From contig JAKFEW010000135.1 in assembly GCA_036675505.1 (NCBI GenBank), positions 33,252 through 97,251 on the forward strand: DNA of 64,000 nucleotides, written 5' to 3'. Positions 51,263 through 59,011 of the stretch are shown piece by piece. Under the pieces are notes generated by a model that did no database searches, was not told the DNA's origin, and saw only the letters and a program-made list of their open reading frames with translations. Position numbers and translations under genes: made by a program. Position 1 is the first letter of the stretch. Every line of letters starts with the position of its first letter. The stretch comes from JAKFEW01 sp036675505 (GTDB lineage Bacteria; Cyanobacteriota; Sericytochromatia; S15B-MN24; JAQBPE01).

Positions 51263-51598
51263 ATGCCGCATGCGCCGCTCGATTCCGTGACCCTCACCGC
51301 CTGGCTCGCCGTCATGGCGCTGGCCGCCCCCGTCGTGCTGCTGCTCGTGGCCTACGACGTCCGGTGGATCTGGCTCTCGCTGCGGGGCGGCGTGACGCCG
51401 CCCTGGGGCGCGTTCGTGCGCCTGGCCGCCGCCGTGCTCTGCCACGGCGGCGCCGTGCTGCTTGCGGCCTACGGGACCGTGTGGCCGCGCGAGACGCTGG
51501 TCTGGTGGATGCATATGACGCTCGACCCGGGCCTCAGCCTTTACGCGGTCGGCCTCTACGAGCTCTGGCACCGCGTGGCGCGGGTGAGCGCGGGTTAA
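51263..51598 (+). CDS. Small membrane protein, 111 aa
   Basis: ATG 51263 is set by the promoter; an open frame from 51176 would begin before it. Three hydrophobic segments are visible (WLAVMALAAPVVLLLVAYDV, FVRLAAAVLCHGGAVLLAAY, LVWWMHMTLDPGLSLYAVGL). No family recognised; the layout is that of a small integral membrane protein. It converges on the zinc-ribbon gene 51595, sharing a 4-bp stop overlap. Confidence 0.7.
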   Translation: MPHAPLDSVTLTAWLAVMALAAPVVLLLVAYDVRWIWLSLRGGVTPPWGAFVRLAAAVLCHGGAVLLAAYGTVWPRETLVWWMHMTLDPGLSLYAVGLYELWHRVARVSAG

Positions 51599-52620
51599 CC
51601 GTCGAGCAGGCCTCCGCGAAGGACGGCCTGGATGCGCCACCAGGCTTCCTTGGGATCGCCGCCCAGGCCGTGATAGGCCACGCCACGCGCGACGCCGGCC
51701 GTGCCGATCGCCAGGAAGACCGCGACGTCCTCGCGGATGGTCGCCTCATGACTCGCGACGGCCTCGCCTCCGGCCGGCAGGTCGGCCAGGCGGGCCATCG
51801 CCGATTTCACCATCGCCTCATGCTTGTAGGGCCGTGGCAGCCAGACCTCGAGCACCTTGGAAAGCTCGCTGAAGACCTGCTCGGCCACCTCGGCGCGTCG
51901 CTCGCGATCGCCGGCCTCCTGGCTCCACGTCGGCTTGTGCAGCCGATCGAGGATCCGCTCGAACGGCGCGCGCGCGCAGGCCAGCTCCTCCCGGGCAGAG
52001 GTCGCGCCGGGGTCGCTGCGCCGCACGGTCTTGAGGAAATGGAAGCCCGCGGGATGGTGACGCAGGACCTCGAACGCGTCGGCCAGCATGAAGCGGTCGA
52101 CGGTCTCCTGACCATGCAGGATCGCCGCCGACTCGAAGGCCAGCGGCCGGACCTTGGCAGGCAACGCCTTGCAACGGCCGGCGAGCAAGGCGAGCTTGTC
52201 GCGTTCCGGGCCGGGGTCCATGTTGGCCGCGAGCTGGGCGATCGACTGCGGCATCTCCTCCATCAGCTCGACCGCCTCGGCGAGATCACGCGGGCGGACT
52301 CGCCGGCCGGCCAGGCGAGCGTCCGCGAAGATCGCGCCGACGGCCGCGTAGAGATCCGCGACCACGAGCTCGCGCGGCAGCGGGCCGGGTGGCATCAGCG
52401 CATCCTTGCACTTGCCGCAGCGCGCCGAGGCGAGCCGCGAGCGGAGGACGCGGTTCACCGCCTGGCACGCATGACAGGCCTTCTCCATTTTGGGATCGCC
52501 GATCGGCCCCTTGCACTTCGGACAGCGCGCCACGAGCACCTTGTCGGGCTGGATGCGCACCTTGACGTTGCAAAACAGGCAGCTTTCGACGATCGCTTCG
52601 GTCGTCTGTGTGGAATCCAT
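51595..52620 (-). CDS. Protein with multiple zinc-ribbon cysteine pairs and a helical domain
   Basis: 341 aa, ATG 52620 with a G-rich GAGGGGGG upstream. The first 75 residues have four CxxC pairs (CLFC, CPKC, CHAC, CGKC), two zinc ribbons. The rest is all-helical without known motifs ('LYAAVGAIFADARLAGR', 'VDRFMLADAFEVLRHHPAGFHFLK', 'REDVAVFLAIGTAGVARGVAYHGL'). The 'CPxCKGPIGDP' part resembles the CpXC/zinc-ribbon proteins that bind nucleic acid or mediate assembly. Function unknown. Confidence 0.75.
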   Translation of the reverse strand: MDSTQTTEAIVESCLFCNVKVRIQPDKVLVARCPKCKGPIGDPKMEKACHACQAVNRVLRSRLASARCGKCKDALMPPGPLPRELVVADLYAAVGAIFADARLAGRRVRPRDLAEAVELMEEMPQSIAQLAANMDPGPERDKLALLAGRCKALPAKVRPLAFESAAILHGQETVDRFMLADAFEVLRHHPAGFHFLKTVRRSDPGATSAREELACARAPFERILDRLHKPTWSQEAGDRERRAEVAEQVFSELSKVLEVWLPRPYKHEAMVKSAMARLADLPAGGEAVASHEATIREDVAVFLAIGTAGVARGVAYHGLGGDPKEAWWRIQAVLRGGLLDG

Positions 52621-52642
52621 CTACGAGGCCCCCCTCGGCCTC

Positions 52643-52648
52643 AATATA
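52643..52648 (-). promoter_or_regulatory. -10 element (GGG-TATATT) for the zinc-ribbon gene
   Basis: TATATT preceded by GGG on the minus strand, 22 nt upstream of ATG 52620. Confidence 0.55.
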
Positions 52649-52703
52649 CCCGCTCGGCTGATACCATCCCGCCGTTACGTTTCTTCACCTGGCAGCGGCG
52701 TGA

Positions 52704-52709
52704 TACGCT
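52704..52709 (+). promoter_or_regulatory. -10 element (TACGCT), leaderless start for the TrmJ-like gene
   Basis: TACGCT (preceded by TGA) with exactly six bases before ATG 52716; no Shine-Dalgarno. Confidence 0.5.
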
Positions 52710-52715
52710 GGGGCC

Positions 52716-53498
52716 ATGAGCGCGTCACTCGCCGCCCGCACGCGCGTCGTGCTCCACCACCCGTTCTTTCCCGAGAACATCGGGGCTGTCGCCCGCGCCA
52801 TGCACAACACAGGGCTCGCCGACCTGCGCGTCGTCGCGGGCGCCTCGCCTAGCCACGCCCGTGCCGTGGCCCTGGCCCGCGGCGCCGGCGATCTGCTTGC
52901 CGAGGGCCAGGTCCTGGGCAGCCTCGCCGAGGCGCTCGAAGGGGCGACACTGGTGGTTGGCACCACCAGCCACCTGCCCGCCGGCATGCGGCCCTGGACG
53001 CCGCGCCAGGCCGCCGAGGCGGCGGCCGCCCACCCCGGGCCCGTGGCGTTACTCTTCGGCAACGAGAAGAACGGCCTGGCCCATCGCGAGCTCAGGCTCT
53101 GCGACGCCGTCGTGCGCATCCCCTGTGTGGCGCCCGACGCCTCGCTCAACCTCGCGCAGGCCGCCATGATCATCTGCTACGAATGGATGCTGGCAGACCA
53201 GGCCGGCGGGCCGCCCGACCCGCTCCGCGGCTGGCCGGCGTTGGCCGCCGAGCCGGATGTGGCCGCCCTCGGCGGGCAAATCGAAGAAGCGCTCGCGGCG
53301 ATGGGCTTCTTCAAGCCACCGCTCGGCGGGCGGCGGCGGGCGACCATTCGTCAGGTGCTCGGCCGCCTGCGGCTCGATCCGGGCGAGGTTGCCGTGCTGC
53401 GCGCCGCCGCCCACAAGTGGCGGCTGGCATACGCGGCGCGGCCGGGCTATTTGGTCGATGAGCCGTCGTCCGAGGCCGGCGGCTTGGCGGGCTCATAG
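52716..53498 (+). CDS. TrmJ-like tRNA/rRNA 2'-O-methyltransferase (SPOUT)
   Basis: 260 aa. SPOUT motifs: 'VVLHHPFFPENIGAVARAMH' (motif 1, with the catalytic Arg), 'VALLFGNEKNGL' (motif 2), 'IPCVAPDASLNLAQAAMIICYE' (motif 3). The trefoil knot and the C-terminal helical extension (~100 aa, 'FFKPPLGGRRRATIRQVLGRL') are as in TrmJ, which methylates the 2'-O of nucleotide 32 in tRNA; the substrate is by family only. Its 3' end overlaps the convergent 53447 gene by 52 bp. Confidence 0.92.
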   Translation: MSASLAARTRVVLHHPFFPENIGAVARAMHNTGLADLRVVAGASPSHARAVALARGAGDLLAEGQVLGSLAEALEGATLVVGTTSHLPAGMRPWTPRQAAEAAAAHPGPVALLFGNEKNGLAHRELRLCDAVVRIPCVAPDASLNLAQAAMIICYEWMLADQAGGPPDPLRGWPALAAEPDVAALGGQIEEALAAMGFFKPPLGGRRRATIRQVLGRLRLDPGEVAVLRAAAHKWRLAYAARPGYLVDEPSSEAGGLAGS

Positions 53499-53638
53499 AG
53501 CGGGCGGCGGTAGTCGTCGTCGAGGCTGCCGCGGCCACGCTTGCGCTGGGACGCGAGCGACAGCACGCGGAGATACTTGTTTTCGCTTTCGCCCGTGCCT
53601 GGGGTGGCGGGCGTGGCGGGCGTCGACTCGGGGGCCAT
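53447..53638 (-). CDS. Small basic protein, possible RNA polymerase omega subunit
   Basis: 63 aa, but a real gene: AAGGAGG precedes ATG 53638 by seven bases, and TATAGC lies ~46 nt upstream on the minus strand (53684-53689). After a disordered start, 'NKYLRVLSLASQRKRGRGSL' has the 'NkY....vA..R.rr' form of RpoZ (helix that latches beta-prime), and 'DDDYRRPLYEPAK' resembles the ending of cyanobacterial omega (SIDDPMMKPV). If correct, this would be a short, diverged omega. The match is short and may be chance. It overlaps the TrmJ-like gene's 3' end. Confidence 0.5.
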   Translation of the reverse strand: MAPESTPATPATPGTGESENKYLRVLSLASQRKRGRGSLDDDYRRPLYEPAKPPASDDGSSTK

Positions 53639-53743
53639 GACTTTTCCTCCTTGGTGACGGGCCTAAATGCGGCGTGGGCCGCGGCTATAGCGCCATATCG
53701 AGGCCCAAAGGCATCTTAACACGGGGCTCGCGCGCCGCGAGCA

Positions 53744-53776
53744 GGGGGGCGGGGGCGGGGGGCGGGGGGTGGGGGG
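53744..53776 (+). other. G-rich tract, potential G-quadruplex
   Basis: Five runs of five or six G separated by single bases (C or T), on the plus strand, in the 207-bp space between the omega-like gene and the prolyl oligopeptidase gene. It is extreme even in this GC-rich window. It begins about 100 bp before the peptidase start. It may be an RNA or DNA G4, or a slippage-prone tract. Confidence 0.7.
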
Positions 53777-53845
53777 AGAAGGAGACAACGATCGCGCAAT
53801 GGGGAAGGATGTTTCCGTCACCCGTCCACCCCATGTGAGGCAACC

Positions 53846-55969
53846 TTGATCCCGCATCGCACGATCACCACCTTGCTCGCCGCCGCCATGGGCACGGGGC
53901 TGCTGCTCGCCCCGGCCGCGAGCGCACACCCGCCGGCCCACAAGCCGGCCTACCCGGTCACCGCCGCACAGCCGGTCAGCGATCGTTACCACGGTGACGT
54001 CGTGGTGGACGAATACCGCTGGCTGGAAGACGGCGGCTCGCCGGCCGTGAAGCAGTGGACCGACGAGCAGAACGCTCTCTCGCGGCGGTTCCTCGATGCG
54101 CTGCCGGCCCGCCAGGCGATCAAGTCACGCCTCACCGCGCTGCTCTCGCCCACGCGCCAGGACGCGCCGATCCACCGCGGGAACCGGTACTTCTTCCGCC
54201 GCCAGGACGGCTCGACGCCCCAGAGCGTGCTCATGGTGCAAGACGGGCCCACGGGCGAGCCGCGCCCGCTGGTCGACCCGAACCCGCTCGCGAAGGACGG
54301 CACGGTGTCGCTCGACTGGTGGGAGGCCTCGCCCAAGGGCGACTACGTCGCCTACGGCCTTTCGGAAGGCGGTGACGAACAGAGCGTGCTGCATGTCGTC
54401 GAGGTGGCGACCGGCCGAAAGCTCGACGAGAAGATCCCGGGCTGCCGCTACGCGAGCCTCGCCTGGACGCCCGACCAGCGCGGGTTCTTCTACACGCGCT
54501 TCCCCGGCAAGGGCGCCACGGGCCAGGACAAGCAGAAAGCCTTCCACCACGTGCTCGGGCGCGCCGCGGCTGACGACGAGCTGGTGTTCGAGCACCCGGG
54601 CGGCGTCGAGATGATCATGTGGGTGCAGCTCGACGCGCCGGGTCGGCACCTGGTGATCGGCGTCAACAAGGGCTCGAGCAGCACGAACGAGCTTTACCAC
54701 CGCGACCTGACCGATCCGGCAGGCACGCTGCGCCCGATCGTCTCAGGCTTCACAGCCCAGTTCTACGGCGACATCCACCAGAACACGCTCTATCTACGGA
54801 CCAACGAGAAGGCACCGCGCGGCAAGATCATGGCCGTCGACCTCACCCGGCCTGCCCGGAAGCACTGGCGGACCGTGGTGGCCGAGAGCCGCGATGCGAT
54901 GCAGGGCGCCTTCGTGGCGGGCGGCCAGCTGGTCGTCGAGTACCTGCACGACGCCACCAGCCAGGTGCGCATCCATGACCTGAACGGGCACCTGCGGCGC
55001 ACGATGCCGCTGCCCGGGCTCGGCACGGTCTCGAACCTGGTCGGCTTCGCCGAGGATCACGACCTCTTCTTCTCGTTCACCTCGTATCTCCAGCCGACCT
55101 CGGTCTACCGGTACGACGTGAAGCGCGCGACCCTCGCGACGTTCTTCGCGCCGAAGCTGCCGATCCGCCCGCAGGACCTCGTGCAGCGCCAGGTCTGGTA
55201 CCGCTCGAAGGATGGCACGCGCGTGCCGATGTTCCTCGTCCACCGCCGCGGCCTGCGGCTCGACGGCCTGAACCCGACGATGCTCACCGGCTACGGCGGG
55301 TTCGACATCAGCATCACGCCGCACTTCAGCGCCAACGATTACGTGTGGGTCGAGCGCGGCGGCGTGCTCGCGGTGCCGAACCTGCGCGGCGGCGGCGAGT
55401 TCGGCCGGGCCTGGCATGAGGCCGGCACCCGCGAGCGCAAGCAAAACGTCTTCGACGACTTCACGGCCGCCGCCGAGTGGCTGGTCGCGAACGGCTACAC
55501 GTCGCCCGGCCACCTCGGCATCGAGGGTGGCAGCAACGGCGGCCTGCTGGTGGGAGCCGCGCTCACGCAGCGCCCGGAGCTCTTCAAGGCCGTCGTGTGC
55601 GCGGTGCCGCTGCTCGACATGCTGCGGTACCACCAGTTCCTGATCGCCCGTTACTGGGTGCCGGAGTACGGCTCGAGCGAGGACCCGAAGCAGTACCGCT
55701 ACCTCAAGGCCTATTCGCCTTACCACCACGTCGTGCCGGGCCGCCACTACCCGGCGACGCTGATCATGACGGGCGAGTCCGACACGCGCGTCGATCCGCT
55801 GCACGCCCGCAAGATGGCGGCGCGTCTGCAGCAGGCCACGGCCGGGGCCGCCCCGATCTTGCTCCAGATCGAGCGCCGAGCGGGCCATGGCGCCGGCAAG
55901 CCGATGACCAAGCGCGTCGAGGACGGCGCCGACGTCCTCGGCTTCCTCTCCTGGCAGCTCGCCCGATAA
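53846..55969 (+). CDS. Exported prolyl oligopeptidase family (S9A) protein
   Basis: 707 aa from TTG 53846 (TGAGG five bases upstream). Signal peptide (TITTLLAAAMGTGLLLAP, cut near ASA). A seven-bladed propeller (~90-430; 'DEYRWLEDGGSPAVKQWTDEQN' is the typical opening) gates a C-terminal alpha/beta hydrolase: nucleophile Ser in 'GIEGGSNGGLLVGAAL', Asp in 'MTGESDTRVDPLHA', His in 'ERRAGHGAGKP'. S9A enzymes cut after proline in peptides below ~30 residues. As an exported enzyme it probably processes peptides in the envelope or outside. Confidence 0.95.
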   Translation: MIPHRTITTLLAAAMGTGLLLAPAASAHPPAHKPAYPVTAAQPVSDRYHGDVVVDEYRWLEDGGSPAVKQWTDEQNALSRRFLDALPARQAIKSRLTALLSPTRQDAPIHRGNRYFFRRQDGSTPQSVLMVQDGPTGEPRPLVDPNPLAKDGTVSLDWWEASPKGDYVAYGLSEGGDEQSVLHVVEVATGRKLDEKIPGCRYASLAWTPDQRGFFYTRFPGKGATGQDKQKAFHHVLGRAAADDELVFEHPGGVEMIMWVQLDAPGRHLVIGVNKGSSSTNELYHRDLTDPAGTLRPIVSGFTAQFYGDIHQNTLYLRTNEKAPRGKIMAVDLTRPARKHWRTVVAESRDAMQGAFVAGGQLVVEYLHDATSQVRIHDLNGHLRRTMPLPGLGTVSNLVGFAEDHDLFFSFTSYLQPTSVYRYDVKRATLATFFAPKLPIRPQDLVQRQVWYRSKDGTRVPMFLVHRRGLRLDGLNPTMLTGYGGFDISITPHFSANDYVWVERGGVLAVPNLRGGGEFGRAWHEAGTRERKQNVFDDFTAAAEWLVANGYTSPGHLGIEGGSNGGLLVGAALTQRPELFKAVVCAVPLLDMLRYHQFLIARYWVPEYGSSEDPKQYRYLKAYSPYHHVVPGRHYPATLIMTGESDTRVDPLHARKMAARLQQATAGAAPILLQIERRAGHGAGKPMTKRVEDGADVLGFLSWQLAR

Positions 55970-56016
55970 CCTGGTATCTCGCTTCATAGCCCAACCCCAT
56001 CGCGAGGAGGACCCCG

Positions 56017-56289
56017 ATGATCGACCAGCAGGACCGCAACGCCCTGATCGCCGCCGCCACCAAGGCCGTCAAGGCCATGGGCGCCGTGCCCGCCTTCGAC
56101 GTGGCCGTCGAGGACCAGGACGGCAGCTTCGCTCGCCTGAAGGTGAGCGACCAGGCAGGCAAGGTCACGCCGCTCTATGGCTTCGCCGTGCGCAAGGCGG
56201 GCCAGTGGGACGTCGTGTCCCTCGGGACGTACTTCGAGCCCGAGTTTTACAAGCAGCACAAGATCCCGGCGGCCTTGCAGCTGAAATGA
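56017..56289 (+). CDS. Small protein of unknown function, 90 aa
   Basis: GAGGAGG lies before ATG 56017, and a TGG-TATCTC at 55975-55980 may be its -10. Helical N-terminus (DRNALIAAATKAVKAMGAV), then a beta region (DVAVEDQDGSFARLKVSD, GKVTPLYGFAVRKAGQWDVVSL), ending in charged residues. No signal peptide or membrane helix. Family not recognised. Confidence 0.68.
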   Translation: MIDQQDRNALIAAATKAVKAMGAVPAFDVAVEDQDGSFARLKVSDQAGKVTPLYGFAVRKAGQWDVVSLGTYFEPEFYKQHKIPAALQLK

Positions 56290-56304
56290 GCCTCCCGCGG
56301 GAAG

Positions 56305-57909
56305 CTACGGGCGTGCCGGCGGCGGACCCGCCGGCACTTCTTCATGCAGGCGCAGCAGGGTCAGGCCGAACCGCGGATCGCCGGCCTGGCGCGCAAAGCC
56401 GGTGGCGGGACGCTGGTGGAGCACCTGCAGGATCGGCAGGAACGTGCCGGACGTGACGACCGCGTAGAACTCGCGCCAGAAGGCCTCCGAGATGCCGCGC
56501 CGCCCATGCTTCGCGAGCTGCCGCTCGAGGATGGCGAGCACCAGGACGGCGTAGTTCAGGCCGGCGACCAGCCCGTAGGGATAGGTGGTCACCTTGGAGA
56601 ACAGCAACGAGCGGAAGAAGCGCTCGAGCTCCGCCTCGTGCTCGGGCCAGATGCCCTCGCCGGCCTCCACGCCTTCGAGGCCCTTGAAGCTGTGGTCGAA
56701 GATCGCCGGGAAACGGCGAAAGGCCAGCCGCCCGATCCAGCCGAGCCGCGGCTCGGGCTCGCCGTACCAGGCCACGGCGACGCCGGCCGACGGCGAGGCC
56801 AGGCGGGCCGAAAGCCAGCGCAGCGCGACCCAGAGCTTGCGCTTGATAGGCGCCTCGCCGCGCAGTATCTCGAGCAGTTGACCCTCGACGGTCTTGAAAA
56901 TCTCCCAGGTAACCTCCTCGCCGGGTCGCAAATAGTATTTCTCGGCCCGCAGCACCTCGGCGACCGCGAGCCGCGCCCGCAGGTCGGGCTCCTGCTCGGC
57001 CAGGGTCAGGCCGCGGCAGGCGCGCGCGGTCGGGCACATGGCGTTCGTGGTCACGGCCACACCGTCCGGCGTGAGCGCGAACCGATACGGAAACACGTGG
57101 CAGGGCTTGAAGACCGCGCGGCCGACCAGCGCGTGGATGCTGCAGGTGTTGTTGGGCGTGAGAAACTTGCAGCGGCCATCGTCTTCGCGCGCCAGGCGGT
57201 GGCGGAAGCTCACGAGCGGGACGGCGGCTTCCGGCAACGCCTCGAGGAAAGGGCCGGCCGGGGCATGCGAGAGGGCCGCGGTCCAGTCGACGGCCTCGAG
57301 GAACCGGCGCGCATTTTCCTCGATGCCGATGGTGAGATCATGGCGGCAACAAGCCCCCGTGCCGCCGCAGGTGAAGCGCGTCTCAGGGAGCGCGATCAGG
57401 CGCTGGCGCGGCAGGCGGGCCTGGCGCGCCCAGCTCGCCTCGAAGAGCGACGTCAGCGGGCCGAGGATCGTCATCTGGCGCAGGCTCGCGAGCTCCGAGA
57501 GCGCCGCCGCCCGCGCCGCGTCCCAGCCCAGGTCGACGTCGCGAGGTTCGGCCAACCAGGCGAAGGCCACGCGCCAGCCAACCTCCGGCACGCGAACGAG
57601 CCCGAGCCGCGCCGTCCAGTCCCGTTCCTCACTCGCCTCGAGCACCTTCACGTCCAGCAGACCGCGATCCTCGCCGGCAGGTCGCCAGTCGGCGGGCTCC
57701 GGGCGAACGAAGTGCGGGTTGCCGGCGACGCTCGCCCAGGCAGCCAGCACCTCGGCGTCGGTGGTCTCGGCCCGAGGCACGGCGCGCTCGCCGAGGACCA
57801 CGAAGGCCTCGGGCGCGAAGAGGTCGAGGTGGGCGGCGTCGTCGCGCGCCTCGTAACGGGTGCGGAACCAGGCCTGGGCGACAGCGGCGGCGTCGGAAGG
57901 GGCGTTCAT
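56305..57909 (-). CDS. YkgJ-type cysteine-cluster (metal-binding) protein with extra domains
   Basis: 534 aa. The metal cluster is 'RFTCGGTGACCRHDL' and, later, 'DGRCKFLTPNNTCSIHALVG..VFKPCHVFPYRF', the YkgJ/zinc- or iron-chelating domain (CxxCxxCC...CxxL...CxIY). It is unusually long (most YkgJ proteins are <250 aa): ~130 residues in front have a SnoaL/NTF2-like look ('AVAQAWFRTRYEARDDAAHL...GWRVAFAWL'), and ~200 helical residues follow. The start appears leaderless, TAGGAT six bases upstream. Function unknown; flagellin-methylase-like relatives exist. Confidence 0.82.
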   Translation of the reverse strand: MNAPSDAAAVAQAWFRTRYEARDDAAHLDLFAPEAFVVLGERAVPRAETTDAEVLAAWASVAGNPHFVRPEPADWRPAGEDRGLLDVKVLEASEERDWTARLGLVRVPEVGWRVAFAWLAEPRDVDLGWDAARAAALSELASLRQMTILGPLTSLFEASWARQARLPRQRLIALPETRFTCGGTGACCRHDLTIGIEENARRFLEAVDWTAALSHAPAGPFLEALPEAAVPLVSFRHRLAREDDGRCKFLTPNNTCSIHALVGRAVFKPCHVFPYRFALTPDGVAVTTNAMCPTARACRGLTLAEQEPDLRARLAVAEVLRAEKYYLRPGEEVTWEIFKTVEGQLLEILRGEAPIKRKLWVALRWLSARLASPSAGVAVAWYGEPEPRLGWIGRLAFRRFPAIFDHSFKGLEGVEAGEGIWPEHEAELERFFRSLLFSKVTTYPYGLVAGLNYAVLVLAILERQLAKHGRRGISEAFWREFYAVVTSGTFLPILQVLHQRPATGFARQAGDPRFGLTLLRLHEEVPAGPPPARP

Positions 57910-57915
57910 CGGTCA

Positions 57916-57921
57916 ATCCTA
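57916..57921 (-). promoter_or_regulatory. -10 element (TGG-TAGGAT), leaderless start for the YkgJ-type gene
   Basis: TAGGAT preceded by TGG on the minus strand, exactly six bases before ATG 57909; no Shine-Dalgarno. Confidence 0.6.
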
Positions 57922-57951
57922 CCACCCCGCGCCGGACCCCCGCCTTCCTGG

Positions 57952-57957
57952 TATCAT
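57952..57957 (+). promoter_or_regulatory. -10 element (TGG-TATCAT) for the 57980 gene
   Basis: TATCAT preceded by TGG, 22 nt before the ATG and followed by a TAGGAGG Shine-Dalgarno. Confidence 0.6.
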
Positions 57958-57979
57958 GGGCGCCCCGTAGGAGGACAAC

Positions 57980-58498
57980 ATGCTCAAGATCAACCACCCC
58001 GGCGCCATCGTGCGCGACCGCCAGAAGCCCCTCGACTGGGAAAGCGTCAGGCTCTACAAGTATGCGAACGGCGTCGAGCTCCAGATCCTCGTCGGCCACC
58101 TGCCGCACGGCGAGCTGCAGTCCGCCATCAGCTCGAACCGCGCGCTGAAGGTCGTCAAGGAAGGCACCGACGTCACGATCGATTTCAGCGAGGAAGTCGT
58201 GCCGCTGGTCGACTTCTTGAATGGCGAGCGCCCGACCGCCGAGTCGAGCAGCGTCATGGTGCTCGACTCCTGCCGCTTCCTGCCATCCGTCAAGGTGGCG
58301 GTCAAGGCCGGCGGCGAGTCCAACGACCTCGCGCCGGAAGGCCAGCTGCTCGTGGCGAGCTTCAAGGACGGCACGCGCGTCGAGGTCGAGCCCCATGGCG
58401 GCCACGGCCACGTCGCGGCGACGCGCGAAGGCAAGCCGCTCAAGTGCTTCTTCAACGGCAAAGACAACGCGCTGTACGTGCTGGGTGACGAAGCCTGA
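57980..58498 (+). CDS. Protein of unknown function, 172 aa
   Basis: TAGGAGG lies six bases before ATG 57980. The protein is acidic to neutral and beta-rich: 'VRLYKYANGVELQILVGHL', 'KVVKEGTDVTIDFSEEVVPLVDFL', 'VMVLDSCRFLPSVKVAV', 'EGQLLVASFKDGTRVEVE', 'GKPLKCFFNGKDNALYVL'. Repeated strand-turn-strand blocks suggest a beta barrel or sandwich. No signal peptide or motif I can name. The next gene is convergent. Confidence 0.7.
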   Translation: MLKINHPGAIVRDRQKPLDWESVRLYKYANGVELQILVGHLPHGELQSAISSNRALKVVKEGTDVTIDFSEEVVPLVDFLNGERPTAESSSVMVLDSCRFLPSVKVAVKAGGESNDLAPEGQLLVASFKDGTRVEVEPHGGHGHVAATREGKPLKCFFNGKDNALYVLGDEA

Positions 58499-58519
58499 AG
58501 GCCCGTCATCCGATCGGGG

Positions 58520-59011
58520 TCAGAGACCCTCGTCGTTGACCCGGACGGAGGCCTCGCCGAAGGCCTCCGTTCCCTTTTCGCCGTAGGCCTTCACCGTGTA
58601 CGTCCCGCGGTAGAGGCGCTTGAAGGACACGCGGATCACGAAGTCCTCGCGATCCGCCGCGCTCGCGAACTGTAAGTTGTAGCTCGGGTCGTCGACGAGG
58701 GAGATCACGTAGGTGACCTCGTCGAAATCGTGCGAGGTCCGCGGGGACGTCAACACGAGCTCGACGTCGTTCACCGCGACGTTGAGCTTCTCGTTGCCGG
58801 GCGCCAGGATCTCAGGCGCCCGCGCGCTCACGAACTCGTTCGCACCGCCGATCGCCGCGCGATCGACAGCCCGGCCCGCACGCGTGCCGGCCGGGCTGGG
58901 CGACGCGCTGGCGCCGGCCGCCGTCGGCGCCTGGCAGCCCGTGTTGCCCGACGTGGCGACCACGGCGAGCGACGCGAGGGCGAGCCAACTGGCGGCGGCG
59001 AGCCGGGCCAT
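58520..59011 (-). CDS. Lipoprotein of unknown function
   Basis: 163 aa. Signal (LAAASWLALASLAVVATSGN) with Cys in NTGC, so the lipobox is imperfect. The mature part has an immunoglobulin-like look ('KLNVAVNDVELVLTSP', 'TYVISLVDDPSYNLQFASA', 'FVIRVSFKRLYRGTYTVKAYGEKG'). The ATG shares a base with the stop of the 59011 gene (TAATG), so both lipoproteins are probably made together. Confidence 0.7.
   Translation of the reverse strand: MARLAAASWLALASLAVVATSGNTGCQAPTAAGASASPSPAGTRAGRAVDRAAIGGANEFVSARAPEILAPGNEKLNVAVNDVELVLTSPRTSHDFDEVTYVISLVDDPSYNLQFASAADREDFVIRVSFKRLYRGTYTVKAYGEKGTEAFGEASVRVNDEGL
58545..58577 (+). terminator. Hairpin with T-rich tail at the end of the 57980 transcript
   Basis: Perfect 10-bp stem (58545-58554 with 58561-58570), loop CGCCGA, then TCCCTTTTC. 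It lies inside the 3' end of the convergent 58520 gene, which it would not disturb from the plus strand. Confidence 0.6.
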
